From positions 18,121 to 82,120 of the forward strand of contig NZ_VXCP01000033.1 of the NCBI RefSeq assembly GCF_011355085.1: DNA of 64,000 bases, in the 5' to 3' direction. The notes beneath the pieces were generated by a model. That model was not told the origin of the DNA and did not search any database. It was given only the letters and a program-made list of their open reading frames with translations. The translations under genes and the position numbers were made by a program. Origin of the DNA: Pseudomonas akapageensis (GTDB lineage: Bacteria > Pseudomonadota > Gammaproteobacteria > Pseudomonadales > Pseudomonadaceae). Shown here piece after piece: positions 26,292 through 34,554 of the stretch (positions are counted from its first letter, which is position 1; each line of letters starts with the position of its first letter).

Positions 26292-27064
26292 TTAACGCGT
26301 CTCCAAAATCTTCAGCACCAATTGACAGCATAGGACCCTGGCCTTTGCCAGGATCGCCATGTCCGTTTCTTCGCAATTCCTGCAACTTCAGCGGACGCTA
26401 CCTTTCGGGCTATCGAGTCCATATGAACTCATTTTGCGGCCCGTGCGGCAATTCGACTTATGGCCGAGGCATCCGTTTTGCGTAGTGAACAGGCATCAGG
26501 CTCCCATCGTGAATGAGGAGTCCATGCAGCTCATCAGGGCTGATCGGGACACAGTTGGTGCTTTTACACATGCCAAACTATTCATTGCTCGCCACACTCT
26601 CGTGAAGTTGTGAAAACCCGTTTTTTCACGCTCTTTTGGAGTCGTGAACCTCAAAAAGGGCTGCGCGGGGCAGCTCTGGCAGGCCAGGGCAAGAGATGGG
26701 CGCCGAATAAACAGCGGGTGCACATCGGCTCACATGGCCTGTGTGGGCGGCTCTCTGTGGGCGGTGCGGGGAGCTGAATGCAGTGCATCAGCGATGCTGC
26801 GAGGCCCGATCAGGAGACGTCCTTATAATCGGGGGGAGATTATAGCGATGAAACGCGCAGAAATGATCTTAATTCCGTGACTTTTCTTGGGGCGCCGGTC
26901 AAACGGTCAACAGAGGATGCCCCGTGGGCATGACAGGGCGATGACAGGAACCGCCGATACAGCGATGGGTCTGACAGTAACCAGTGCCGATGATCGCTGG
27001 TGAGTCCCATGCCCGGCCCGCTATACTGCGGCCCTATTTTGTACCCATTGCTGGAGAGATGAGC
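26292..27064. other. 773-base region without a convincing gene
   Basis: This stretch separates mqo (minus) and yajG (plus). It must hold the mqo promoter (a TATGCT-like -10 near 26323 on the minus strand). There is an A/T-flanked small inverted repeat GTGAAAA...TTTTCAC near 26607-26629, and a 29-codon minus-strand frame at 26496-26585 of uncertain status. No tRNA, repeat family or known RNA is recognised. Confidence 0.5.
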
Positions 27065-27649
27065 ATGTTGCAACGCCTGTTGATCGGTTTGATCGCTGTG
27101 ACCAGTCTGACCCTGGCCGGTTGTGCCCACAGTCCGCAACAGCTCAGCCCGCAGCCCAAACTCACAACTCAGCTCGCACCGGTGGGCCATGGCCAGCCGG
27201 TGGTGGTCAAGGTTGTCGACGGTCGTCCTTCGCCGACACTGGGTACGCGTGGCGGCCTGTACCCGGAAACCAGTGCCATCAGCGTCCAGGGCCAGGACAT
27301 CCTGCCCAAGCTGCAGGCCCAGGCCGAAGCGGCCGTACGCCTGCTGGGCTTCACGCCGACGCCAGGTGCCTACAACGCACCGCAGCTGACCGTGACCCTG
27401 GCCGAGCTGAAGTACCAGTCGCCAAAAGAAGGCCTGTACGTGACCGAGGCAACCATCAGCGCGACCTTCCGCGCCGACGTGGCTAACTCCAACCGCCGTT
27501 ACAGCGGTCGTTATGGTGCATCCCTGGACCAGCGCTTCGGCATGGCGCCCAACCAGGAGACCAACACCAAGCTGGTCAGCGACGTACTCAGCGATGCGCT
27601 GACCCGCCTCTTCAAGGACCCGACCGTAGGCCAGGTGCTGGGGGAATAA
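27065..27649 (+). CDS. yajG: YajG-family lipoprotein
   Basis: This 194-residue protein starts MLQRLLIGLIAVTSLTLAGC with lipobox LAGC, so it is lipid-anchored. The body matches the YajG family (VVVKVVDGRPSPTLGTRGG, and LTVTLAELKYQSPKEGLYVTE). The function is unknown. The ATG at 27065 was preferred to 27059 because GGAG is then about 8 bases upstream. A terminator hairpin follows. Confidence 0.85.
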   Translation: MLQRLLIGLIAVTSLTLAGCAHSPQQLSPQPKLTTQLAPVGHGQPVVVKVVDGRPSPTLGTRGGLYPETSAISVQGQDILPKLQAQAEAAVRLLGFTPTPGAYNAPQLTVTLAELKYQSPKEGLYVTEATISATFRADVANSNRRYSGRYGASLDQRFGMAPNQETNTKLVSDVLSDALTRLFKDPTVGQVLGE

Positions 27650-27671
27650 GCTGCAAGCTTGAAGTGGCAGG

Positions 27672-27710
27672 AAAAAGCCGGTGTCATCTTTGGGTGGCAT
27701 CGGCTTTTTT
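27672..27710 (+). terminator. Terminator after yajG
   Basis: AAAAAGCCGGTG pairs, with one wobble, to CATCGGCTTTTTT across a 14-base interval that can also partly pair. The right arm ends in a six-T run. Confidence 0.8.
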
Positions 27711-27816
27711 GTTTCCGGGGTACGTCATTGGTCGTAAAGGGCGGGTTTTTTTAGTGGGGTTGGATAGAATTCGCGCCGCCTGAACGGTTCCGATGGGCTC
27801 TTATTCGAGGTTTTCG

Positions 27817-28083
27817 ATGTCGCTGCAAGTGATCTGGTCGCTGTTTACCGCCCACCCGGCCAAGTTGGTCAACGTGCTGGCGCTGATGTTTGCCTGCCCG
27901 GGGGCCTGGTTGCTGCATGCAACTCGCCGTCGTGAGCAGCTGGCGCTGGGCAGTGTGGTGGCGCAGGGGGAGCAGCGCGGTATCGACGGTGCGACATTGC
28001 GCATGAACCGGTTTTTTTACCGGTTCGGGTTTGGGTGTCTGGGGGTGGCGTTGCTGGTTTCGTGGATCAGTACCAAGCTTTGA
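27817..28083 (+). CDS. Small uncharacterised membrane protein
   Basis: This 88-residue protein starts MSLQVIWSLFTAHPAKLVNVL. Hydrophobic segments lie at about 18-36 and 66-85, separated by a charged loop (RRREQLALGSVVAQGEQR), so it probably crosses the inner membrane twice. GAGG lies before the ATG at 27817. An ATG at 27793 is an alternative. I do not recognise a family. A REP element follows. Confidence 0.6.
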   Translation: MSLQVIWSLFTAHPAKLVNVLALMFACPGAWLLHATRRREQLALGSVVAQGEQRGIDGATLRMNRFFYRFGFGCLGVALLVSWISTKL

Positions 28084-28104
28084 TTATTGCGACTGCTTCG
28101 CAGT

Positions 28105-28202
28105 CGATCGCTGGCAAGCCAGCTCCCACAGTAGATTGAGCCGCACCATAAATCCCCTGTGGGAGCTGCGGTGCGACGACTCGACTTGCCAGCGATGAGG
28201 CC
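28105..28202. repeat. REP-type palindrome with extended right arm
   Basis: The left unit is the short type (TCGCTGGCAAGCCAGCTCCC then ACAG). The right unit is the long type (CTGTGGGAGCTGCGGTGCGA then CGACTCGACTTGCCAGCGATGAGG). It is the mirror arrangement of the element at 23713 and lies between two convergent genes. Confidence 0.8.
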
Positions 28203-28207
28203 CTCAC

Positions 28208-29374
28208 TTACAACGCAAGCCCCGCCTTGACCCGGTACTGATTACGCACCGGCGTCGCATACTGCAGCACCAGGTACGGCCGATGCTCCACCGGGCAAGC
28301 GTCCAGGCGGCGCTGCCATTCGGCCTTGGCGCGTTCCAGTTCATCGGTGGCAAACACCTTGTCTGCGCTCGGTACCTGCAGCGCCGGGTCGGCATCGGCC
28401 CATTGCGCATAGGCCAGGTAATGCACCGGGAACAACCGGTATCCGCCGAGAATCTGCCGATCGATCTCCACAGCCAACTGCTTGGTATCTTCGAACAACC
28501 CTGCAATCGGTGCGGCGAAGTTCACGTGCACCCGGCCTTTGTAGCCCGTGATGCCCAGGGCGATGCTGGCGTCATCCTCGCCCGGTGCCTTGCTGTAGGT
28601 CCCGGTAGTTGCACGGATATAGAGTTCGCGGGCCTTGGCCTGATCGCAGGGGTCGTATTCGTAGCTGATCGACACGGGCGTCAGGTTCAGTGAACGAATG
28701 ACCTCGGCGAAGGGTTCGTCCTTGCGGCTCATGTGGAACATCTTGAGGATCGCCGAATCGGTACGGTCGTCTCCATCCTTGGCGCGCCCTTCGGCCTGGG
28801 CAATCCAGATCGACTGGCAATCGTTGCGGATCGAATGGTTGATATAGGCCGAGAGCAGTTGATAAGCCGCCATCTTTTCGCGCCGCCCGGTGATGGAGCG
28901 GTGCACGATGAAGCTCTTGTTCAGGCGCATCAGGTCGCTGACGAAGGGTTTCTGCAGCAGGTTGTCGCCAATGGCGATGCGCGGTGTCGGCAGGCCGGCG
29001 TGGTACACGGCGTAGTTGACGAACGCCGGGTCCATCACGATATCGCGATGGTTGGCCAGAAACAGGTAGGCGCTGCCGGACTTGAACTGCTCCACGCCCG
29101 TGTAGGTCACACCATCAGTAGCCTTGGCGATCGTATGGTCGACATAGACTTCGACTTTATCCTGCAGGGTCGAGACGCATTTGACTTCTGCGAACTCGCG
29201 GCGCAGCCGATGAGCTATAAGTGGTTTGAGCAACCAGCCAAAGGAGCCGGCAAAGCGCGGGAAGCGGAAGTGGGTGAGGATATCGAGGAACGCCGGGTCG
29301 CTGAGCAGCCGTGCCAGAACGGCAGGGACTTCAGCGTCGTCGTACGGTCGGATGGCATCGAATTCGCCCATCAT
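28208..29374 (-). CDS. 1-acyl-glycerol-3-phosphate acyltransferase-like protein
   Basis: This 388-residue protein carries the PlsC-type acyltransferase core. The HxxxxD motif is in LANHRDIVMDPAF, a basic region RSITGRREK follows, and the motif III-like segment is IWIAQAEGRAKDGDDRTD. It is longer than PlsC (about 240) because of extra N- and C-terminal regions (about 1-100 and 290-388). The likely role is an acyl-CoA or acyl-ACP dependent acyl transfer to a glycerolipid at the inner membrane. The actual acceptor is unknown. It is divergent from the small genes at 29496. Confidence 0.8.
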   Translation of the reverse strand: MMGEFDAIRPYDDAEVPAVLARLLSDPAFLDILTHFRFPRFAGSFGWLLKPLIAHRLRREFAEVKCVSTLQDKVEVYVDHTIAKATDGVTYTGVEQFKSGSAYLFLANHRDIVMDPAFVNYAVYHAGLPTPRIAIGDNLLQKPFVSDLMRLNKSFIVHRSITGRREKMAAYQLLSAYINHSIRNDCQSIWIAQAEGRAKDGDDRTDSAILKMFHMSRKDEPFAEVIRSLNLTPVSISYEYDPCDQAKARELYIRATTGTYSKAPGEDDASIALGITGYKGRVHVNFAAPIAGLFEDTKQLAVEIDRQILGGYRLFPVHYLAYAQWADADPALQVPSADKVFATDELERAKAEWQRRLDACPVEHRPYLVLQYATPVRNQYRVKAGLAL

Positions 29375-29495
29375 GCTCTCTTGTTAGAAACGGCTAGGGT
29401 AATAGTTAAGGCTTTGGTCTGAAAAACGGCTCAGACTCGAATCGGGCCTTCAAATAGACCGGCGATTATACGCACAAGTCACCTGGGAGACCGCG

Positions 29496-29678
29496 ATGCT
29501 GGTAACCGAGCGATATGAATGCCCTTATTGCGGTGAGGCGTGCGAGGCGGTGCTCGATTTGTCTGGTGGCGATCAACAGTATATCGAGGACTGCCCCGTC
29601 TGCTGTCGTCCTATCGTATTCAAACTCCAGACTGATGGAGATGAATGGATGCTCGACGTACACAGCGAGAATGAATGA
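29496..29678 (+). CDS. CPXCG-motif cysteine-rich (zinc ribbon) protein
   Basis: This 60-residue protein carries two CxxC pairs, CPYC (9-12) and CPVC (about 33-36), as expected of a small zinc ribbon. The family is named for the CPxCG motif, and the function is unknown. Its stop overlaps the start of the DUF2007 gene, so they are cotranslated. Confidence 0.85.
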   Translation: MLVTERYECPYCGEACEAVLDLSGGDQQYIEDCPVCCRPIVFKLQTDGDEWMLDVHSENE

Positions 29679-29938
29679 TGCAGCGAATCTACGAGCCGGA
29701 AAACCTGCTGGAAGCCGAGTTGCTGCTGGGAATGCTGGCCAGTGAAGGTGTCTGTGCTTACCTCGCCGGGCGTGATCTGGTGGGCGGGGTAGGTGAGTTG
29801 CCGCCGCTTGGTCTGCTCGGTCTAACGGTGGAGAACGACCAGGCCGATTACGCACGGCGCCTGATCGCCGAGTACAATGCAGCCCTGCCGCTTCCGGGCG
29901 ATGAACCGGACAGTTTTCCCGGCACGCTGGTCTGCTGA
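29675..29938 (+). CDS. DUF2007-domain protein (putative signal-transducing protein)
   Basis: This 87-residue protein begins MMQRIYEPENLLEAELLLGMLASEGVCAYL. The DUF2007 pattern is EAELLxxxLxxEGVxAxLxG, then PLGLLGLTVENDQADYARRLI. Related domains appear as small stand-alone proteins with unknown ligands. It overlaps the zinc-ribbon gene by four bases and is followed after 34 bases by the SRAP gene. Confidence 0.82.
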   Translation: MMQRIYEPENLLEAELLLGMLASEGVCAYLAGRDLVGGVGELPPLGLLGLTVENDQADYARRLIAEYNAALPLPGDEPDSFPGTLVC

Positions 29939-29972
29939 TCGGCCGTCGGCTACCCAAGAGTCTCAAAGCCCC

Positions 29973-30593
29973 ATGTGTGGACGTTATGCCCTGTTTCGTT
30001 GGTCTCCCGCATTCGCCTCGCTGCCGGGCTTTCCCGCCGACCAGAAGGCGCAGTGGAACATTTCGCCCGGCGATTCGGTGCTCATTCAGCGCAGTACCGA
30101 TGGCCAGCTCGATCTTGCGCGGGCACGTTGGGGGCTGACACCCGCCTGGTTGACCGATCTGTCACGCACGCCAGCCCATGCCCGGGCGGAAACCCTGGCT
30201 GAACAACCGATGTTTCGTGAAGCGTTTCGTCTGCGTCGCTGCCTGCTGCCTGCCAATGGTTTCTACGAATGGCGTGGCACCGTGCGCAAGCGTCCCTACT
30301 GGCTGACGCCGGGGGAGGGCTCGTCGCTTTTTTTCGCCGCTGTCTGGGAGGCTTATCCGGTGCAGGGGCAGGTCTGGCTGAGCACGGCCGTGGTGACCCA
30401 GGCGGCGGTGAATCAGCGACGCCCGCTGATACTCGATGCTGCGGGGCAAGCGGCCTGGATGGCCGCTGACACACCCTTGCCGGCCTTGCAGTCCTTGTTG
30501 GCCAGCCCGCAGGCACCGCTGCGTGAACGAGCGCTCAGCAATCTTGTCAATGATCCTAAACTTAATGCACCCGAGTGTCTGACACCGGCTTGA
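29973..30593 (+). CDS. SRAP (YedK/HMCES-like) protein with altered active site
   Basis: SRAP proteins crosslink to abasic sites in single-stranded DNA through Cys2. This 206-residue protein starts MCGRYALF, so Cys2 is kept once Met is removed. The glutamate motif NGFYEWR is kept. However, the asparagine of the E. coli NARVET motif is replaced (AHARAET), and the segment holding the catalytic histidine (IHDRRP in YedK) reads VNQRRP with several residues missing. The fold is clearly SRAP, but peptidase-type or crosslink-reversal activity may be changed. The frame upstream of 29973 is not used because the family needs Cys at position 2. Confidence 0.85.
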   Translation: MCGRYALFRWSPAFASLPGFPADQKAQWNISPGDSVLIQRSTDGQLDLARARWGLTPAWLTDLSRTPAHARAETLAEQPMFREAFRLRRCLLPANGFYEWRGTVRKRPYWLTPGEGSSLFFAAVWEAYPVQGQVWLSTAVVTQAAVNQRRPLILDAAGQAAWMAADTPLPALQSLLASPQAPLRERALSNLVNDPKLNAPECLTPA

Positions 30594-30668
30594 GGCCGGA
30601 TTCGATCGAGGTGGCGCAACCTAAGTTGTCGGCCTAGGATACCGGTCATGTTCTCCAGGGGATTTTTC

Positions 30669-31484
30669 ATGCGTAAGTCATTTGTCGTCAGTGCCTTGAG
30701 TGCTTGTGTTCTGCTAAGTGGCTGTCAGGCGGTCAACACCACCAGCGGTGGTGCGGTGGGCGTTGAGCGCAAGCAATATATGTTCAGCATGCTGTCGACC
30801 CAGGAAGTCAACCAGATGTATGCCCAGTCCTACCAGCAAACCCTGGGCGAGGCCTCGAGCAAAGGTGTGCTGGACAAGACCAGCGCCGATGCCCGGCGGG
30901 TCCAGGCAGTCGCCGACCGCCTGATTGCCCAGGCACCGGTTTTTCGCCCGGATTCGGCGCAGTGGCAGTGGGAAGTCAATCTGATCAAGAGCGATGAGCT
31001 CAATGCCAGCTGCGGCCCTGGCGGCAAGATCATTTTCTACAGCGGGCTGATCGACAAGCTCAAATTGAGCGACGATGAAATCGCTGCGGTGATGGGCCAT
31101 GAAATCGCCCACGCCTTGCGCGAGCATGGTCGTGAAGCCATGTCCAAGGCGTACGGTATAGAAATGGCGAAGACGGGCGCTGGCGCTATATTGGGCCTGG
31201 GCTCGGATAGCATGGCGCTGGCCGACACCGTGGTGCAATACAGCATGACTCTGCCAAACAGTCGCGAGAACGAGAATGAGGCCGATCTGATCGGTCTGGA
31301 GCTGGCGGCTCGCGCTGGATATAACCCGAACGCAGCAATCACCCTGTGGAACAAGATGACGGCTGCCTCGGAGGGATCGCCGCCTGAGTGGATGAGCACT
31401 CACCCGGCGTCCAGCAGCCGGATTGCTTCGCTTCAGGCGGCGATTCCGAAAGTGATGCCGCTTTACGAAAAAGCCAAAAAGTAA
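30669..31484 (+). CDS. M48-family metalloprotease lipoprotein
   Basis: This 271-residue protein starts MRKSFVVSALSACVLLSGCQ with lipobox LSGC. The zinc-protease motif HEIAHALREHGRE (HExxH) is at about 139 and the third ligand region is ENEADLIGLELAARAGY. It belongs to the M48C (LoiP/YcaL-like) envelope proteases, probably facing the periplasm. AGGGGAT precedes the ATG. No partner gene is nearby. Confidence 0.9.
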   Translation: MRKSFVVSALSACVLLSGCQAVNTTSGGAVGVERKQYMFSMLSTQEVNQMYAQSYQQTLGEASSKGVLDKTSADARRVQAVADRLIAQAPVFRPDSAQWQWEVNLIKSDELNASCGPGGKIIFYSGLIDKLKLSDDEIAAVMGHEIAHALREHGREAMSKAYGIEMAKTGAGAILGLGSDSMALADTVVQYSMTLPNSRENENEADLIGLELAARAGYNPNAAITLWNKMTAASEGSPPEWMSTHPASSSRIASLQAAIPKVMPLYEKAKK

Positions 31485-31492
31485 CGTTTCTC

Positions 31493-31616
31493 CCTCGTTC
31501 CCACGCAGAGCGTTCCCTCGTTCCCACGCTCTGCGCGGGAATGCCTCACCTGACGCTCAGCGTCGAGACGCGGAGCATCACTCACTGCATTCCCACGCAG
31601 AGCGTGGGAACGAGGT
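31493..31616. repeat. Cluster of GTTCCCACGC-type intergenic palindromes
   Basis: Units such as CCTCGTTCCCACGCAGAGCG, CCTCGTTCCCACGCTCTGCG and the inverse CGCAGAGCGTGGGAACGAGG occur in close succession. This is a second REP-like family of Pseudomonas, different from the CTGGCAAGC family elsewhere in the window. At least three arms are present, so it looks like a composite or deleted element. Confidence 0.8.
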
Positions 31617-31629
31617 CGATCACCCCGTC

Positions 31630-32217
31630 TTATGAAACCCAGCCGCTGACCTGCATTGCCGTGTACACCGCCACCAATGCCAGCACGAAGAAGGCGGTGG
31701 CCGCCAGGCGGCGAATCAATGTCAGAGGCAGCTTCTCGGCGGCGAAGTTGCCCGCCAGCACTACCGGTACGTTGGCAATCAACATGCCCAGGGTGGTGCC
31801 CAGAATCACCAGCCACAGATGCGGATATTGCGCGGCGAGCATGACCGTGGCGATCTGGGTCTTGTCACCGATTTCAGCGATGAAGAAAGCGAACAGCGTT
31901 GTCAGGAACGGCCCGAAGCGTCGAGCGGTGCTGGCCTCGTCATCGTCCATCTTGTCTGGAACCAGGGTCCACAGTGCCGTAGCGGTGAAGCTGGCAGCGA
32001 GAATCCAGTGCAGGGTCGCGTCGCTGAAGAAACTGCTGAACCAGGCCCCGACCGCACCGGCGGCGGCGTGGTTGGCCAGAGTTGCGGCGATGATCCCGGC
32101 GATGATTGGCCAGGGTTTGCGAAAGCGTGCGGCAAGGATCAGCGCGAGTAATTGGGTCTTGTCGCCAATTTCGGCCAGGGCCACGATAGCGGTGGGGACG
32201 AGCAGGGATTCCAGCAT
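31630..32217 (-). CDS. TMEM165/GDT1-family (UPF0016) cation transporter
   Basis: This 195-residue protein has two homologous halves, each with the family motif EIGDKTQ (about 16-22 and 115-121), and six hydrophobic segments. Family members move Mn2+ or Ca2+ (MneA in Vibrio exports Mn2+). Its mRNA leader carries a yybP-ykoY (manganese) riboswitch-like RNA, which supports Mn2+ export in this organism. It is preceded on the same strand by rlmG. Confidence 0.9.
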   Translation of the reverse strand: MLESLLVPTAIVALAEIGDKTQLLALILAARFRKPWPIIAGIIAATLANHAAAGAVGAWFSSFFSDATLHWILAASFTATALWTLVPDKMDDDEASTARRFGPFLTTLFAFFIAEIGDKTQIATVMLAAQYPHLWLVILGTTLGMLIANVPVVLAGNFAAEKLPLTLIRRLAATAFFVLALVAVYTAMQVSGWVS

Positions 32218-32250
32218 CAGGGGGTTTCCTACGGGGGCGGGTCGACACGG

Positions 32251-32440
32251 CTATGACACGTACAGCCTCCCCGCCCCGGGTAAGGTGTGCGTGTCATAGG
32301 TCTTGTCAAACCCTGAAGTCCGTCTGTGCGGACTTGGGATCGCATGCGCCATGGTCTGTGGACCAAGTATGTTGACGCATGCCGGACGAGCTGGCGCTCG
32401 TGGGAGACTACTCCCCTAGGACGGTGCGGATTCTGCCTAG
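32251..32440 (-). promoter_or_regulatory. yybP-ykoY (manganese) riboswitch-like leader
   Basis: Read on the minus strand, the leader carries the conserved GGGGAGTAG (32408-32416). A stem GCATGCG/GCGCATGC follows, enclosing TCAACATACTTGGTCC near 32355-32375. This matches proteobacterial yybP-ykoY RNAs. Closer to the gene is a perfect 10-bp inverted repeat (32251-32260 and 32290-32299, CTATGACACG/CGTGTCATAG), a likely expression platform. The downstream gene is a Mn2+-type transporter. The aptamer bounds are approximate. Confidence 0.75.
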
Positions 32441-32470
32441 GCAAATCCGATTCGGCAAGCGAAGTTTTTA

Positions 32471-33466
32471 TCAGCGCGTTGCCTGATAGATCTTGAAGCC
32501 CTGCCCCTGGGCACGCACCTGGCAAGCACCGAAGCGCTCTTCGATCAGCGGTTGATAGCGCAGGAAGCTGTTGGCTACCAGTCGAAGTTCGCCGCCTTTT
32601 ATCAGATGTTCGGCTGCTTTTCTCAGCATGGTTTCCGAGGCTTGGTAATCGGTATGAACGCCGGTGTGGAACGGCGGGTTGCTCAGAATGGCATTGAGCC
32701 CCCTGGGGGCTGCATCGATGCCATCGCCGCAGATGACTTCACCGGTCAAGCCATTGGCGGCCAGGGTCAGGCGACTGCTGGCGGCGGCGAAGGCGTCGAC
32801 ATCGAGCAGGGTCAGATGGCTTTGTGGGTAACGTCGCTTGATGGCCGCTCCGAGCACGCCGGCACCGCAGCCGAAATCCAGCACATGGCCCTCGGGGAGT
32901 TTGTCCAGGTGTTCGAGCAGCAGTGCGGTGCCCCGGTCGAGGCGGCCGTGACTGAACACGCCCGGAAGGCTGACAATTTCCAGCGGGCCTTCTGCCAGCG
33001 GCAGGCTGTAGCGTTGCGCCAGGCTCTCGAGTTCGACGGCCGCCGGCGGCGTTTCAACCACCACCTGCCATAGCTGGCAATGCCGGGCGCTGTCCAGCTT
33101 GCGCGGCTTGCCGAAGGCGTGCAGTTGTTTGGCCGCCCCCTCGATGCCGCCGCGTTTTTCACCGACCAGATACAGCTCGCGCCCGGCCAGGCGCGAGGCC
33201 AGGGCGTTGAGCAGGTAATTGGCCAGCTCGCGGGACTTGGGCAGGAACAGTACGGCGGCTTCGAAAGGCTGCTCCGTTACGCTCACGCCGAATTGGCTGC
33301 GACCGGCGAAGCGCGCCTCAAGGGCCGTCTGGTCACCGGCATGCCAGCACCAGCCATGGGCCTGGGGCAACTTCCCGAGCAGATCGTCGGCTGGCAGGCC
33401 GGCCAACAACAAAGGGCCCTGGAACAATTCTGCCTGTCGAAGCAACACTTCACTGCGCGGGTCCAT
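32471..33466 (-). CDS. rlmG: 23S rRNA (guanine1835-N2)-methyltransferase
   Basis: RlmG methylates G1835 of 23S rRNA with S-adenosylmethionine. The 331-residue protein has a degenerate N-terminal methylase domain (about 1-160) and an active C-terminal one. The C-terminal domain has the SAM loop VLDFGCGAGVLG and the NPPF motif in AILSNPPFHTGVH. It starts MDPRSEVLLRQAELF at 33466, in the usual frame. It is alone between the riboswitch and a dehydrogenase gene. Confidence 0.93.
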   Translation of the reverse strand: MDPRSEVLLRQAELFQGPLLLAGLPADDLLGKLPQAHGWCWHAGDQTALEARFAGRSQFGVSVTEQPFEAAVLFLPKSRELANYLLNALASRLAGRELYLVGEKRGGIEGAAKQLHAFGKPRKLDSARHCQLWQVVVETPPAAVELESLAQRYSLPLAEGPLEIVSLPGVFSHGRLDRGTALLLEHLDKLPEGHVLDFGCGAGVLGAAIKRRYPQSHLTLLDVDAFAAASSRLTLAANGLTGEVICGDGIDAAPRGLNAILSNPPFHTGVHTDYQASETMLRKAAEHLIKGGELRLVANSFLRYQPLIEERFGACQVRAQGQGFKIYQATR

Positions 33467-33511
33467 GGACGGCTCCTGAAAAAGTGACGAAGTCTACCAG
33501 AGCGGGCAGGT

Positions 33512-34477
33512 TCAGCTGACGACCCGACGCGGTGCATTGGCAAAAAACGCTCGGGCATTCTCGGTCAATTGGCCCACGATGCGTTGCCGAGCCTCGCGCG
33601 AACCCCAGGCGTTGTGTGGTGTGACGATCAAGCGTGGAATATCGGCGGCCAGCAATGGGTTGCCCGCGACCGGCGGCTCGACGCTGAGCACATCGGTCGC
33701 CGCCCCTCCCAGGTGACCGCTGCGCAGGGCATCGGCCAGTGCCTGTTCGTCGATCAGGCCGCCGCGGGCCGTGTTGATCACGAAAGCTCCCGGCTTGAGC
33801 AGACGCAGTTGCTCGGCGCCGATCATGTTCCGGGTCTGTTCGTTGAGCGGGCAATGCAGGGTCAGGGCATCGACCTGCGGCAGCAGTTCGTCCAGGGCCA
33901 GGCGGTCGGCGCGTTGCGGACGGCCGGGCAACTGGCCGAGCAGCACACGCATGCCGAAGGCTTCGGCAAGGCGGGCCACCGCGCTGCCCAGTTCACCATG
34001 GCCGAGCAGGCCGAGGGTCTTGCCTTCCAATTCGACAATGGGGAAATCCAGCAAGCAGAACTGTTTGGCTTTCTGCCAGTGGCCCTCGGTCACGGCTTTT
34101 TGATAATCGGGCAGGCTCGTGGCCAGGGCAAGCAACAGGGTCAAGGTGTGCTGGGCGACCGAGGGCGTACCGTAGCCCTGGCAATTGCTGACGCAGATAC
34201 CCTGGGCCCGGGCGGCGGCCAGGTCGATGTTGTTGGTGCCAGTGGCGGCCACCAGGATCAACTTCAAATCCGGGCAGGCGGCCAGGGTTTCGGCATCGAG
34301 TACGACTTTATTGCTGATCACCGCGCTTGCACCCTGCAAGCGTTCGCGCACCTGATTCGGCGCAGTGGAAGCGTACAGCTGCAGGTCATCGAAGCAGCCG
34401 CGCAATTCACTGAAATCGAGGTCGCCCAGGTCCAGGGAAGTGTAATCGAGAAAAACGGCGCGGCGATTGTTACTCAT
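33512..34477 (-). CDS. D-2-hydroxyacid dehydrogenase (glycerate dehydrogenase/HprA-like)
   Basis: This 321-residue protein has the NAD-binding loop GLLGHGELGSAVARLAEAFG, the arginine of the active site in NTARGGLIDEQAL, and the histidine near HNAWGS. It belongs to the D-isomer specific 2-hydroxyacid dehydrogenases. Hydroxypyruvate or glyoxylate reduction is most likely given the HprA-like VAATGTNNIDL segment. The ATG at 34477 is used, since the frame's upstream codon is TTG. Confidence 0.85.
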   Translation of the reverse strand: MSNNRRAVFLDYTSLDLGDLDFSELRGCFDDLQLYASTAPNQVRERLQGASAVISNKVVLDAETLAACPDLKLILVAATGTNNIDLAAARAQGICVSNCQGYGTPSVAQHTLTLLLALATSLPDYQKAVTEGHWQKAKQFCLLDFPIVELEGKTLGLLGHGELGSAVARLAEAFGMRVLLGQLPGRPQRADRLALDELLPQVDALTLHCPLNEQTRNMIGAEQLRLLKPGAFVINTARGGLIDEQALADALRSGHLGGAATDVLSVEPPVAGNPLLAADIPRLIVTPHNAWGSREARQRIVGQLTENARAFFANAPRRVVS

Positions 34478-34554
34478 CAACTGTACCTTTTGTGCGGGCG
34501 GGCGAAGGGGTAATGTTACCAGCCGCTGTTCTCGAAGATGCCTTTGGAGGCCCC

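Noticed and set aside
26644..26880. Plus-strand GTG-started frame of 78 codons in the mqo-yajG gap
   Set aside because: There is no convincing ribosome binding site, no family resemblance, and the composition does not look like coding sequence.
31493..31616. CRISPR-like array
   Set aside because: Repeats are inverted, unequal and without unique spacers, so they are REP-type elements. No cas gene is present.
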